Positions 55,186-64,000 are shown, numbered from the stretch's first letter. The stretch: 64,000 nt of DNA from Paraburkholderia sp041321145 (GCF_041321145.1 NZ_JBGGWA010000005.1:1-64000), one strand, 5' to 3'. The notes: a model not told the origin generated them from the sequence alone. A program made the numbers and translations.

Positions 55186-56502
55186 CTATTCGCGCCGGGC
55201 GTTTCTACGCAGCGCAACAGCAACTGCCGCTATGACCGCCGGGACGATGCCTGCAAGGAACACTTCGCTGACGCTCCAATGCAGTTCAAGAAGAATTCCG
55301 CCGATCAGCGGACCACAGATAGAACCGATGCGCCCAATGCCGACGGCGCATCCGACGCCCGTAGCCCTCATGTGGATCGGATATATTTCGGCGGCTAGCG
55401 CGTTCAGTCCCGCCTGGACACCCTGTACAGCCACGCCCATCAGGACGCTCACGACGACGACCGTGTGAGCATTGCCTGCCGAGCTTGCCAGCGTCACGGC
55501 AAGCAGCATATATGCAACGAGCTCCGAGATGAGTACCCTTCGCGTACCGAACCGGTTCATCAACGGACCCTGCAGCAGACAACCCACGACACCGCCCAGA
55601 CTGAACAGCGCCACGGACCGGATTCCTGCAGAAACGGAGTGCTGGGCCGAGGACAGTACGGCCGGCATCCAGCTTACGATGAAATACAGTACGACAAGGT
55701 TCATAAAATAGGGTATCCAGAGCAGCAACGTCTGGACAGCGTGCTCGCGTGCGAACAGGTCGCGCAGCGGCACGCGGGCCGCGGCATCCTCCGGGGCGTA
55801 GCGCACCAGAGACGGGTCCAGGTCCGGTGCAATCCGCTGAACAATTGCGCCCAGTTGTCGCTGTTTGCCCCCGCGTAACACGAGAAAGCGAGGCGACTCT
55901 GGCATTAGGGTGAGGGATAGTAAAGCGACCGCAAGAGGTAATGAACCACCGACGATGAATACAGACTGCCAGCCGTGAATGGGGATCAGTGTCGCGCTGA
56001 TCATGCCACCCAGCACCGCACCTAACGGCATACCGCACATCAGGGTGGCGACAATGGTGCGGCTATGCCGCCGCGGGGCATATTCCGACGCCAGCGAAAT
56101 CGCATTAGGAAGTGCCCCACCCAATCCGACTCCAGTGAGGAAGCGCAATATCAGGAGCTGATCATACGTTTCGACATACGCGGTTGCGATCGAAAGTGCT
56201 CCAAAAAGCACGGTCGAAAGAACGATCATCGTCTTGCGGCCGAATCGATCGGCAAGGGGACCCAGCGAGACTGCCCCGAGAAGCATGCCAAGTAACCCGG
56301 CACTGAATACTGGTCCAAAATGGGTAACGGGCACTCCGATCCCCCGCGAAATGACCGGGGCCAACATACCAATGATCTGTGTATCGAAGCCGTCCAGAAC
56401 CGCCGTTAATATACAAAGCGATATAGCGTAAAACTGCAGGCGACTCAGCGGTCGGGCGTCTATAACCTCGTGCACCTGTATTGAGGCCGATGATGTACTC
56501 AT
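55186..56502 (-). CDS. MFS aromatic-acid:H+ symporter (AAHS family)
   Basis: 438 residues, twelve hydrophobic segments. The AAHS marks are the N-terminal LCILTAVLDGFDTQIIGMLAP (with DGFD in TM1), LGPLADRFGRKTMIV in the first loop, LTGVGLGGALPNAISLASEY and a long central loop. PcaK, BenK, MhbT and related carriers of benzoates belong here. It stands after the reductase gene in the leftward gentisate unit, so uptake of 3-hydroxybenzoate or a methoxybenzoate is the likely role. Confidence 0.9.
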   Translation of the reverse strand: MSTSSASIQVHEVIDARPLSRLQFYAISLCILTAVLDGFDTQIIGMLAPVISRGIGVPVTHFGPVFSAGLLGMLLGAVSLGPLADRFGRKTMIVLSTVLFGALSIATAYVETYDQLLILRFLTGVGLGGALPNAISLASEYAPRRHSRTIVATLMCGMPLGAVLGGMISATLIPIHGWQSVFIVGGSLPLAVALLSLTLMPESPRFLVLRGGKQRQLGAIVQRIAPDLDPSLVRYAPEDAAARVPLRDLFAREHAVQTLLLWIPYFMNLVVLYFIVSWMPAVLSSAQHSVSAGIRSVALFSLGGVVGCLLQGPLMNRFGTRRVLISELVAYMLLAVTLASSAGNAHTVVVVSVLMGVAVQGVQAGLNALAAEIYPIHMRATGVGCAVGIGRIGSICGPLIGGILLELHWSVSEVFLAGIVPAVIAAVAVALRRNARRE

Positions 56503-56589
56503 ATTTGTCTCCGTGCGGCTGCGAGCCGCTCTTTTTGTTAATCAGCTTCGAACCGGCTGACGCGTCAGTCGAGAGACACGTCAAACGGC

Positions 56590-57543
56590 CTAAGGAAGGT
56601 CTACGGTGAGGCTTCCCCCATTGACCCGCGACACACAGGCGCACATCTTTATTCCTTCCCGCTTTTGCTCATCGGACAGGAACACGTCACGGTGATCGAT
56701 TTCACCCGTGGATTGGACAACCTGTACAGCACACAGTCCGCACTCGCCCTTTCTGCAATTGAAAAGCGGGTCGGCGCCGGCAGCTTCCAGCGCATCAAGC
56801 ACGGTCTCGTCTGCGCCGACGCCGACCTCTATTCCGAGCCGGGGCACCTTTAGCGTGAACGGGCGATTTGGATATGCGCCGCCATTGGCAAATGACTCGA
56901 ATCGCAGATCGGCGCTTCGTCGACCATCAGCAACCCATGCGTTCCTCGCCGCGGTCAACATGCCGACAGGGCCGCAGACGTACATCTCTGCGTCGCGATC
57001 CAATCCCTCCAGCAGATTTTCGAAGGAGACGACCTCGTCCAGGCTGGCGTCATAAATCTCCATTGCACGACCCAGACGCGCCTCTAACTGGTTGAGGAAC
57101 GGCATGGATTTGCGATTGCGTCCAGCATAAACGAGACGAAACTCCGCGCCGGCAGCCAGCAACTGCTCGACCATCCCTACGATAGGCGTAATGCCGATAC
57201 CACCCGCCACGAGAATCCGGGGTACCGCGTGCGTCGACAGCGGAAACGCGTTGTGCGGACCGTCAATCCGGAGCGCATCGCCTTCGCGCAGGCACCACAT
57301 GAAAGCCGAACCTCCCCGCGACGTTTCCACGCGTCGCACTGCGATGAGCCCCTTCGATTCACCATTCTGCGTGCCGATCAGCGAATAGGACCTCGACTGG
57401 GTACCCGATTCCAGTTGACAAAGAACATCAACGTGGCTTCCCGGCTGGAATGCAAGAGGCGCCCTGAAGTCGAGCTCGATAAGACGGACGTCGTCGCATA
57501 CCTGCTCGACGCGAGTGACATACACAGCCTGTACGTATTTCAT
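56590..57543 (-). CDS. VanB-like oxygenase reductase (FMN, NAD, 2Fe-2S)
   Basis: 317 residues from the ATG at 57543, four bases beyond the Rieske gene stop, a coupled pair. The flavin site SRSYSLIG, the pyridine-nucleotide domain ILVAGGIGITPIVGM, and the C-terminal ferredoxin domain CRKGECGLC with final Cys in IKMCACV are in the order of VanB and phthalate dioxygenase reductase. It supplies NADH electrons to the Rieske oxygenase next to it. The frame extends upstream into that gene, but the ATG at 57543 fits family length. Confidence 0.92.
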   Translation of the reverse strand: MKYVQAVYVTRVEQVCDDVRLIELDFRAPLAFQPGSHVDVLCQLESGTQSRSYSLIGTQNGESKGLIAVRRVETSRGGSAFMWCLREGDALRIDGPHNAFPLSTHAVPRILVAGGIGITPIVGMVEQLLAAGAEFRLVYAGRNRKSMPFLNQLEARLGRAMEIYDASLDEVVSFENLLEGLDRDAEMYVCGPVGMLTAARNAWVADGRRSADLRFESFANGGAYPNRPFTLKVPRLGIEVGVGADETVLDALEAAGADPLFNCRKGECGLCAVQVVQSTGEIDHRDVFLSDEQKREGIKMCACVSRVNGGSLTVDLP

Positions 57544-57547
57544 GTCG

Positions 57548-58624
57548 CTACTCCGCTGCTTGCGAACCGAGGGAGACAATGGGAACGACCGGATTTTTGC
57601 CGGTACTTCCCTGCCGCTCACGTTCCACAAGCCGGTCGATGTAACGGCGCGCCAGTAAGGCTCCCCCATCGACGTTAAGCGGATAGAATTCGCGATCGGG
57701 ATAGCGCGACACCGCACCCTGCTGTGCTTCGAGAATCGCCTTATCTTCAGCAAAAATCGAGCGTACCGCCTCGCGCCACTCGGTAGTGAGGCGCTGGCTG
57801 CTGAGCTTGTAGTTCCGTACGATTGCCCAGTAGTAGACGCAAGAGGTCTCTGTCTCCGGCGTGCTCACGTGAATCACGAAGCCCGTAATGCCCTGACTGC
57901 GATCGCCCTCGGGCGCGCCGGTGCCCGTCGGCGCGACACCAACGTCAATCGTGACGGTGCCCGGAGCATGAAATGTGATGTGTTGCCACCGGTCTACCGG
58001 CCCCGCCTTTCCAAGATGCTTTTTGAAGAAGGGGGGCGGCTCGATGTTGACCATCCAGCGCGTCACCTCGACAGTGTGTTGTGTACGGGAAACGGTAAAG
58101 GGCGCTTCAGCGACGGCGCGATTACCGATACTGCTGTGATGGACGAAGGTCTCGTGGGTAAGATCCATGAGATTGTCGATCAGCAGACGATAGTCGCATT
58201 GAAGATGTGTCGTCCCACCGTCACCGGCCCAATCGGGGCTGTCATTCTGGAACAGGTTAGGAACGAGCGCTTCGTCCGCCAGCTGTGGGTCCCCCATCCA
58301 GACCCAGACAAACCGATGTCGCTCGACGACGGGAAAAGACCGCACGCAGGCCGATGGGTTCAGGGTTTCCTGTGATGGCATCTGGATGCAGCGGCCGTCA
58401 GCTGCAAACACCAGTCCGTGGTAGCCGCACGTGACAGCGTCACCATTCAGTGTTCCAAGTGACAGGGGCAGCAAGCGATGCCAACAGGCATCCTCGAGCG
58501 CCGCTGCGGAGCCATCCAGTTTTCTGTAGACGACAATAGAAATACCGCATACCTTCTTCGGCGTGAGCTGACGGCCAATCTCATGATCCCACCCAGCCAC
58601 GTACCACGCATTCATTGCAAACAT
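57548..58624 (-). CDS. Rieske non-heme iron oxygenase, VanA-like O-demethylase
   Basis: 358 residues from the ATG at 58624, with AGGAGG six bases upstream. The Rieske cluster is bound by CWHR and CGYHG (residues about 47-68), and the mononuclear iron by DLTHETFVHH (Asp-x3-type spacing with two His). Single-component-size oxygenases of this group, such as VanA, demethylate methoxybenzoates or hydroxylate small aromatic acids. Beside 3-hydroxybenzoate and gentisate genes, the simplest job is O-demethylation of 3-methoxybenzoate to 3-hydroxybenzoate, or hydroxylation of a benzoate to a gentisate precursor. The family is certain; the substrate is inference. A gap of 225 bases separates it from the dioxygenase gene. 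Confidence 0.92.
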   Translation of the reverse strand: MFAMNAWYVAGWDHEIGRQLTPKKVCGISIVVYRKLDGSAAALEDACWHRLLPLSLGTLNGDAVTCGYHGLVFAADGRCIQMPSQETLNPSACVRSFPVVERHRFVWVWMGDPQLADEALVPNLFQNDSPDWAGDGGTTHLQCDYRLLIDNLMDLTHETFVHHSSIGNRAVAEAPFTVSRTQHTVEVTRWMVNIEPPPFFKKHLGKAGPVDRWQHITFHAPGTVTIDVGVAPTGTGAPEGDRSQGITGFVIHVSTPETETSCVYYWAIVRNYKLSSQRLTTEWREAVRSIFAEDKAILEAQQGAVSRYPDREFYPLNVDGGALLARRYIDRLVERERQGSTGKNPVVPIVSLGSQAAE

Positions 58625-58849
58625 ACTTCGCCTCCTCACTTGCTGTCGCTCTTATGGCGAACATTCGAAATGCTCTGCACGGCGCTTACGGCACGCCAGC
58701 ACATCGTGGGGTCAATCCTGATTTATTCGGTACTCCAGAGTTGAACTCCGCGCATGCCACCGGTACATCATCGAGGGCAACTACCGTGACATTCGCGATG
58801 TCCGAATTTCCGCGCCGAGGTTCAGCACGGCCCCGGCGCGCGGTGACAC

Positions 58850-59911
58850 TCAGTCGTCCAACCGTTGCTCGCGCCAAAGTCCAAGTGCCTTTTGCGCGGG
58901 CCGGTCAGAGAAGCTGAAAAGGACTGCGTGTTCGGTCGTCCGGTGTGAAGTCACGCTCCACGACGGCGCAACGAATACGTCACCCACATTCCATTCGATA
59001 CGCTCACCGCTTATCGTGCTCACACCCTGCCCTTCTCGCACGCAATAAACCGTGGCATCGGTACACCGGTACGGTCGGCCATTGAATCGGGCTGGCAACT
59101 GCTGAATAAACGCGCCCATCGTCGGCATCGGATACCCCCCCGTCGTGGGATTGGTGTACTGGAGCTTGATACCGTGACAGTCATCCACACCACCGCGTGC
59201 CAGTTGCCGGAACGCTTCCTTCACCCTCGAGTACGGGTAATGAAAAACCGGGGAGGAGCTACCCTCCGGGACGTACCCGATCGGCAGCATGTTCGAACCG
59301 TAGCGGGCAAGTGCGTCTCCCGCGGACCGTTCGACCTGCTGTGTCTCGCCGGAGGGATAGGCTTCGGCGAAACTCGCGTCAAAGAGGTTGACGATTGGGA
59401 CGTCAAGGCCATCAAGCCAGATGACGGGGTCCTCGCCGAGATTGCCGTGGTCATGGAAGGTCCAGGAGGGCGTCACGATAAAGTCGCCCGCGGACATCGG
59501 GATGCGTTCGCCACTAACTGCTGTATATCCGCCCTGACCTTCGATAATCAGACGCAGGGCGGCCGCAGCGTGTCGATGGCTGGGCGCCACTTCGCCCGGC
59601 AGGATCAGCTGAAGGCCGGCATACAAGCTCTGGGTGATCTGTGACATCCCACGGATGCCCGGGTTCTCGAGCACCAGAACCCGGCGCTCCGCCTCCTTCG
59701 CGGTAATCAGCTCTCCTGCCTCAAGGAGCAGCTTGCGCATAACCGGGTAGTCCCACTTATGCGCAACGCTGCGCGGCCTCGGCTCGGGCGTCACGAGCTG
59801 GGCCATCACAGCCCACAAGGGCGCCGAATGCTGTTCGTTGAGTCGCCCGTATAGCGCGAGGCGTTTCGGATCGTCCGTGTCCCTGGCCAGTTGAATGTCG
59901 GGTGTCTGCAT
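58850..59911 (-). CDS. Gentisate 1,2-dioxygenase
   Basis: 353 residues from the ATG at 59911 (a TTG two codons upstream overlaps the previous stop). It is a double-cupin protein with the GDO pattern: VAPSHRHAAAALRLIIEG carries iron-binding histidines, followed by PMSAGDFIVTPSWTFHDHGN, and the C-terminal cupin with VGDVFVAPSWSVTSH. It opens gentisate with Fe(II) and O2 to maleylpyruvate. The overlap with the FAH-type gene shows tight coupling. Length and motifs match 1,2-dioxygenases of the NagI/GdoA/MhbD type. Confidence 0.93.
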   Translation of the reverse strand: MQTPDIQLARDTDDPKRLALYGRLNEQHSAPLWAVMAQLVTPEPRPRSVAHKWDYPVMRKLLLEAGELITAKEAERRVLVLENPGIRGMSQITQSLYAGLQLILPGEVAPSHRHAAAALRLIIEGQGGYTAVSGERIPMSAGDFIVTPSWTFHDHGNLGEDPVIWLDGLDVPIVNLFDASFAEAYPSGETQQVERSAGDALARYGSNMLPIGYVPEGSSSPVFHYPYSRVKEAFRQLARGGVDDCHGIKLQYTNPTTGGYPMPTMGAFIQQLPARFNGRPYRCTDATVYCVREGQGVSTISGERIEWNVGDVFVAPSWSVTSHRTTEHAVLFSFSDRPAQKALGLWREQRLDD

Positions 59912-59913
59912 GG

Positions 59914-60783
59914 TCAAGCCCCGATCCCGCTGCTTCGAACATCTACGCGCATCGAGCCAATGGCATCGAACTCGGCGAACATGCTGTCACCCGGCCGAAT
60001 CGATGCAACACCTTCGGGCGTACCGGTAATGATCACGTCGCCGGGGTGCAGGGTATAGAAAGAGGAAGCAAATTCGATCAGTTCCGGCACACCGAGAATC
60101 AGCTCACTGGTGTTGGATTGCTGACGAATCTCTCCGTTGACCGCAATGGAGAATCCGAGATTGCCCGGGTCCGGAAGCTCGTCGCTCGTGACGAGCCACG
60201 GACCCAATACCGTGTACGAGTCCGGAGATTTGCGGAAGCTGCGCTCTTCCGGGCCCCGAATCGTGATGTCCAGACCGATGCAATAGCCGGCAACGTACTT
60301 GAGTGCATCTTCCTTCGACACGTTGGCGGCTGTTTTACCGATGACGACGGCGAGCTCGACTTCGTGATCGTTGCGACGATCGAGCTTGCGCAGCGCAACG
60401 CCTTGGGATGCACCGACGAGCGAGCTCGTCGCTTTCAGAAACAGGCCCGCGCGCTGGATATGGTTAATCTGGTTGTCGTGATGCAGATTCGCATCGCCGA
60501 GCACTTCTTTCAGGTGCTTCTGGTAGTTCACCGGGGCTGCGACAATCTTTCCAGGGTTTGCGACCGGACTCAACAGCGCAACCTCAGAGAGCGGAATCGA
60601 CCGCGCTCGCGGCGCTATCTCCAATGCTGCGTGTCGAACCTGCTCCAGATCCGCGATCAGTACATCATGTTCAGGAAACGGATATTGAGCCGAAGGAAGG
60701 ACCCGGAGAGCTTCCGTTACGTCCCTGACTACATCGCCTTCTACAAGACCAAGGCGGTTTTCATTAAAGCGGCAGATCTTCAT
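59914..60783 (-). CDS. Fumarylacetoacetate-hydrolase-family protein (fumaryl- or maleylpyruvate hydrolase)
   Basis: 289 residues. The C-terminal FAH domain shows NYQKHLKEVLGD, the metal site DHEVELAVVIGK (the Glu residues), YCIGLDITIRG, and the terminal GDVIITGTPEGVASIRPGD. It cleaves the ring-fission product to pyruvate plus fumarate or maleate. In gentisate pathways a maleylpyruvate isomerase usually works first; no gene for it is in the window, so direct hydrolysis of maleylpyruvate to maleate (as with HbzF/BphH-type enzymes) is an open possibility. It lies between the hydroxylase and dioxygenase genes in one operon. Confidence 0.9.
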   Translation of the reverse strand: MKICRFNENRLGLVEGDVVRDVTEALRVLPSAQYPFPEHDVLIADLEQVRHAALEIAPRARSIPLSEVALLSPVANPGKIVAAPVNYQKHLKEVLGDANLHHDNQINHIQRAGLFLKATSSLVGASQGVALRKLDRRNDHEVELAVVIGKTAANVSKEDALKYVAGYCIGLDITIRGPEERSFRKSPDSYTVLGPWLVTSDELPDPGNLGFSIAVNGEIRQQSNTSELILGVPELIEFASSFYTLHPGDVIITGTPEGVASIRPGDSMFAEFDAIGSMRVDVRSSGIGA

Positions 60784-60850
60784 GTTTTTATCCCAGCAGT
60801 ATTTCTAGTGGCACACGTGACGCGTGGCGATCTGGTCAGGCAGTCCGACC

Positions 60851-62083
60851 TCAGTTTGTGGTCACCAGGCTCTCGCCCCGGAGCTGTGAAGCCGGGCGGA
60901 TAGCACTGGCGTCATAGAGCCATGCCATACCATCCAGCGTCTGATCGAGGGACCGTGACTGCAGGAACTGATTCCGCAACTCGCGATTCACGCCATTCGC
61001 GTGATAGAACTCGCCATACAATCGTGCGCTCATCTGGACCTTGCCCGTGCGCAGATAGCGCCGTTCCTGATAACGCACGAATGCGGTCGCGAGATCGTCG
61101 TTGGCATGGGCAATCTCGTCCGCAAGCACGACGGCGTCTTCCATGGCCATGCAGGCGCCCTGCGCCATGTATTGCAACATCGGGTGTGCGGCGTCGCCCA
61201 GAAGCGTCACGTTGCCCTTCGACCAGTTCTTCACCGGATCACGATCGCACAGCACCCACATGCGCCACGTCTGGATTTTTTCGAGCAGGGTCTTCACGGT
61301 GGGCACTGCGTCACGAAAGCGAAGATGTAGCTCTTCTGCATCGCCCACAGCGTCCCAACCTTCCACGTACCGGTCGCTATGGAATACGGCGACAAGATTA
61401 AACAACTCTCCGCCGCGCAGCGGATAGTGAACCAGGTGAGTCTTCGCCCCGGCCCAGAGCGTCATCGTGTTTGAGCGCAAATCCTCCGGCACTTCGCTGA
61501 TTGGAAGAACCGCGCGATATGCGATATGCCCGGACACTCGTGGACCACCGTCTCCGACGATCTGGCTCCGTACGGTCGACCAGAGTCCATCAGCGCCGAT
61601 CAGCGCACGCCCCCGGACGTCGCCGTCCGTCGTCTGCAATACAACGCTGTCGCCGTGGTCAGTGAAACCGTTCACTTTCACGTTCGTCGACACTTCGATC
61701 AGATCCGAGCGCAGGCAGGCGTCCAGAAGAATCCGATGAAGATCGGCACGGTGAATTAGTGCATAGGGGTAGGTGAACCGGTTGAGGAACTGGTCGTCGA
61801 GAGGAATCGACACAACCTGCTCACCCGATATCCCATCCATCATCACCAGCCGTTGAGGCATCGCCGCCTTGGCACGGACCGCATCCGTGACGCCAAGTCG
61901 TTCGAAAACGTGGAAGGCATTTGGCCCGATCTGAATGCCCGCCCCGATCTCTTTGATCTCCTGGGCGCGCTCGAAAAGCCGAACTTTGAAACCGGCCTTG
62001 CTCAGGGCAAGTGCCGCCGCGAATCCACCAATGCCACCACCCGAAATAAGGATGGGCAGCGAATGCTGCTGTCCTGATGCCAT
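60851..62083 (-). CDS. 3-hydroxybenzoate 6-hydroxylase-type FAD monooxygenase
   Basis: 410 residues of the salicylate-hydroxylase-like class A flavoproteins. The dinucleotide site PILISGGGIGGFAAALAL, the DG motif IGADGLWSTVRS and the GD motif TLLGDAAHPMLQYMAQGA are all clear. Of this class, enzymes next to gentisate dioxygenase that carry AGIQIGPNAFHVFERLG and the long C-terminal part are 3-hydroxybenzoate 6-hydroxylases (NagX, MhbM, XlnD). It uses NADH and O2 to make gentisate. It is first gene of the leftward operon and faces the LysR gene. Confidence 0.88.
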   Translation of the reverse strand: MASGQQHSLPILISGGGIGGFAAALALSKAGFKVRLFERAQEIKEIGAGIQIGPNAFHVFERLGVTDAVRAKAAMPQRLVMMDGISGEQVVSIPLDDQFLNRFTYPYALIHRADLHRILLDACLRSDLIEVSTNVKVNGFTDHGDSVVLQTTDGDVRGRALIGADGLWSTVRSQIVGDGGPRVSGHIAYRAVLPISEVPEDLRSNTMTLWAGAKTHLVHYPLRGGELFNLVAVFHSDRYVEGWDAVGDAEELHLRFRDAVPTVKTLLEKIQTWRMWVLCDRDPVKNWSKGNVTLLGDAAHPMLQYMAQGACMAMEDAVVLADEIAHANDDLATAFVRYQERRYLRTGKVQMSARLYGEFYHANGVNRELRNQFLQSRSLDQTLDGMAWLYDASAIRPASQLRGESLVTTN

Positions 62084-62181
62084 GTCTCCTCCGACTTATT
62101 GCAAGTACATGAATGCGTCTGAACGCCCCCGCAGTTCGGTGGGCCTTCATAACGTGGTCGATTCTAGGGACTCGCGCACCA

Positions 62182-62229
62182 TCAATCTATATGTAACAAT
62201 TGATAGACATCGTCAAACATATTGATAGA
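62182..62229. promoter_or_regulatory. Candidate LysR binding sites in the gentisate divergent promoter
   Basis: ATTGATAGA occurs at 62200-62208 and again at 62221-62229, 21 bases apart (two DNA turns), and ATCAAT (62182-62187) forms an inverted repeat with ATTGAT at 62200-62205 across 12 bases. The second repeat overlaps the start region of the LysR gene. This layout suits a LysR tetramer controlling both directions; it is not proof. Confidence 0.5.
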
Positions 62230-62239
62230 GGAGACAGAG

Positions 62240-63136
62240 GTGGAGAATCTCGACCTGAAGAGCTTGATGGTGTTTGACGAGGTCTATCGAACGGCCAGCG
62301 TTTCGCGGGCCGCGGAGAACCTCGATCTGGGGCAATCGGCGGTAAGCATGGCGCTTGCCAAATTCCGGAGGCACTACAACGACCCGCTGTTTGTCCGAAC
62401 TTCTGAAGGAATGCAGCCCACGCGTCTTGCCGAGGACATAGTGGGTCCCATTCGCGAAGCCATGTCAGCGTTGAAGCTCACTTTGTTGCATCGCACAACC
62501 TTCGATCCGCTTACGTCGAATCGTATGTTCGGGTTATGTATGACGGACATAGGTCAGCGGGTGATGATGCCGCGCCTGCTTGCCCATCTTCGGGAAGTTG
62601 CACCCAGTGTTCGCATTGATCTCAGTTACACCTCCGAACACACAGCTCACCAACTGGAGGCAGGTGAAATCGATCTTGCGATAGGCTTTTTGTCGCAGCT
62701 AGACGCAGGCATGTATCAACAGCAACTCTTTACCGACAGATTCGTCTGCATCGTAAATCGCGACCACCCCCGCCTTCGCGAAAACAGCGTCACGCTCGAA
62801 GAGTTCGAGCGTGAATCGCATCTGATTGTTGCCACGCAGGGAACAGGGCACGTAATTGTTGAGGAAACGCTGGAGCGCAACAACATCCGACGGAAGGTCG
62901 GGTTGCGTATCCCGAATTTTCTGGGCGTCGTCTCGAATATCGCAAGCACCGAATATCTCGCGATCGTCCCCGAGCGATTTGCACGTATCGTCGCCGAGAA
63001 CACGCCGATCAAATTGATTGAATTGCCTTTTGCGGTGCCCACTTACCGGGTCATGCAACATTGGCACGAACGCTATTCTCGCGACCCATCGTTGAGCTGG
63101 TTCCGAGCGACCATTAGCGAACTCTTCCGCGAATAA
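62240..63136 (+). CDS. LysR-family regulator (NahR/NagR-like) of the gentisate genes
   Basis: 298 residues from the GTG at 62240, which has GAGGAG six bases upstream; a TTG at 62222 is less suitable. The N-terminal HTH (NLDLKSLMVFDEVYRTASVS, AAENLDLGQSAVSMALAKFRR) is of the NahR/NodD-like type, followed by the effector domain (RVMMPRLLAHLREVAPSVRID). It is divergent from the 3-hydroxybenzoate hydroxylase gene and most likely activates it in response to 3-hydroxybenzoate, gentisate or a related aromatic acid. Confidence 0.92.
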   Translation: MENLDLKSLMVFDEVYRTASVSRAAENLDLGQSAVSMALAKFRRHYNDPLFVRTSEGMQPTRLAEDIVGPIREAMSALKLTLLHRTTFDPLTSNRMFGLCMTDIGQRVMMPRLLAHLREVAPSVRIDLSYTSEHTAHQLEAGEIDLAIGFLSQLDAGMYQQQLFTDRFVCIVNRDHPRLRENSVTLEEFERESHLIVATQGTGHVIVEETLERNNIRRKVGLRIPNFLGVVSNIASTEYLAIVPERFARIVAENTPIKLIELPFAVPTYRVMQHWHERYSRDPSLSWFRATISELFRE

Positions 63137-64000
63137 CCGCGCAGACGTCAATGGCATACCGTGCGTGTTGCTGGCGCTGATCGAAATTTCGATGCTGGAC
63201 CATCCACGAGCCGACGACGCAACACCGCCGAGCGAGGACAGGCGCGATGCTCTGCCTTCCCGCTTAACGGCGACTGCGCTCGCAGCGATGAGCGTCAATC
63301 GGCTACTCATTTTTTGGTTTGGGCCTTACAGCAGCTTTGGCCCATCACTTCTTACGAGGGTCGTACGACAATTCATTTACGTTACGCCTGTGGAACTTGT
63401 CTTGCCTCCACACCACGCGGCTACTGCCAGTGTCGATTCCTCGTGTCGCCACGGTGAGCCGTCTTCTGAAGAGTGCGTTGTCTCCGGAGCTTCGGACCCG
63501 ATCGTTACCGATCACGCACGTCCGGGTAGGCAACTGTTGGTCGTATAGCAGGTCACAGCTTCCACCAATGTTTCGATTGCTGAGTGTGACAAGGCAAGAA
63601 AGAGTTTGGCCATCTACTACTCTTGCCGATTTACACCAGCGGACGGCGACTTCGTGCACCGGTTTTCCAGGTGAACAGATAAGAAGGGTAATCAGCTTCG
63701 GCCCTATCGTATTCGATCCCTGGGCATCCAGAAAAATCAATACCTCACTATTAAATAGCTTGCTAACAAATATTAGCCGGCCCTACAATAGCTACCGTTG
63801 ATAGCGCGCCGGCTAACATGTCTAGTCGCAGTCTTGCTATCTGAGCCATCGGCAAAGTTTCAAACTCCCGATGGGGAAGTACGGAAAATCTGGCTTTTAC
63901 ACGTAGAAGTGACAGCAGCTATTCGGTACTTATGTGCCAGTGCCCGCTGTCCCCGAGCTCTCGCCATCCACACCAGCCCCGAACACATCTCATACCGCCG
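63137..64000. other. Terminal stretch without a recognisable gene
   Basis: 864 bases with a few short frames that have no domain or ribosome site. A 9-bp inverted repeat TTAGCCGGC (63773-63781) and GCCGGCTAA (63808-63816), with a 26-base loop, is the only structure seen. A gene cut by the window edge cannot be excluded beyond 63820. Confidence 0.4.

Noticed and set aside
63773..63816. 9-bp inverted repeat as a terminator or IS end
   Set aside because: The loop is 26 bases, no T-run follows, and no adjacent gene is recognised.

Overview
The window is GC-rich DNA from a Gram-negative bacterium, most likely a member of the Burkholderiales (Paraburkholderia, Caballeronia, Cupriavidus or a relative). 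The evidence is two Burkholderia-type trimeric porins, an IS66 end, a small DUF3331-like protein, and many AraC, LysR and TetR regulators around catabolic genes. Almost every intact gene serves breakdown of carbon compounds, and several gene remnants lie between the clusters. It looks like an accessory catabolic region of a secondary chromosome or megaplasmid; that placement is inference.

Layout. 1-3.0 kb is a graveyard. The right end of an IS66 element interrupts a benzoate-CoA ligase gene, followed by an alpha/beta hydrolase start fused to the tail of a LivM permease, and a nitroreductase tail. 3.0-27.9 kb is one large catabolic island: a TetR regulator; a leftward operon of enoyl-CoA hydratase, SDR, flavin/2Fe-2S reductase and cytochrome P450; and a rightward run of acyl-CoA ligase, lipocalin-like protein, APH-type kinase with a small partner, CaiB/racemase, thiolase, FadB-like fusion, acyl-CoA dehydrogenase, hydratase, hydroxyacyl-CoA dehydrogenase, Baeyer-Villiger monooxygenase, beta-propeller protein, porin and two small proteins, with a convergent metallo-beta-lactamase-fold hydrolase. 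A shared palindrome (GAGCG-N2-CGCTC) occurs twice in the divergent promoter, in variant form before tetR, and once more upstream of the hydrolase gene. 28.7-40.2 kb holds etfAB and a valine/isobutyrate pathway (acyl-CoA dehydrogenase, hydratase, HIBYL-CoA hydrolase, mmsB, mmsA) with an AraC regulator, then an MFS carrier and a divergent LysR regulator.

40.2-53.1 kb is patchy: a frameshifted tfoX-like gene, a fragment of an AcoR-type regulator, a benzaldehyde-dehydrogenase-like ALDH, a MetA-type outer-membrane protein, an MpaB-type oxygenase, an AraC regulator without an obvious start codon, a carotenoid/lignostilbene oxygenase with an ALDH, and a frameshifted chemoreceptor. 53.2-63.1 kb is a gentisate cluster read leftward from a LysR regulator: 3-hydroxybenzoate 6-hydroxylase, FAH-family hydrolase, gentisate dioxygenase, VanA-like Rieske oxygenase and VanB-like reductase, AAHS carrier, porin and an orphan leuD.

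How it may work together. In the first island P450 or BVMO oxidation, possible lactone opening, CoA activation, phosphorylation of a hydroxyacyl-CoA by the kinase pair (as in the levulinate pathway) and beta-oxidation would turn a cyclic or branched substrate into CoA units; EtfAB would take electrons from the acyl-CoA dehydrogenases. In the right-hand cluster, O-demethylation of a methoxybenzoate to 3-hydroxybenzoate and then gentisate cleavage is the simplest reading. Substrates are inferred from gene families, not shown.
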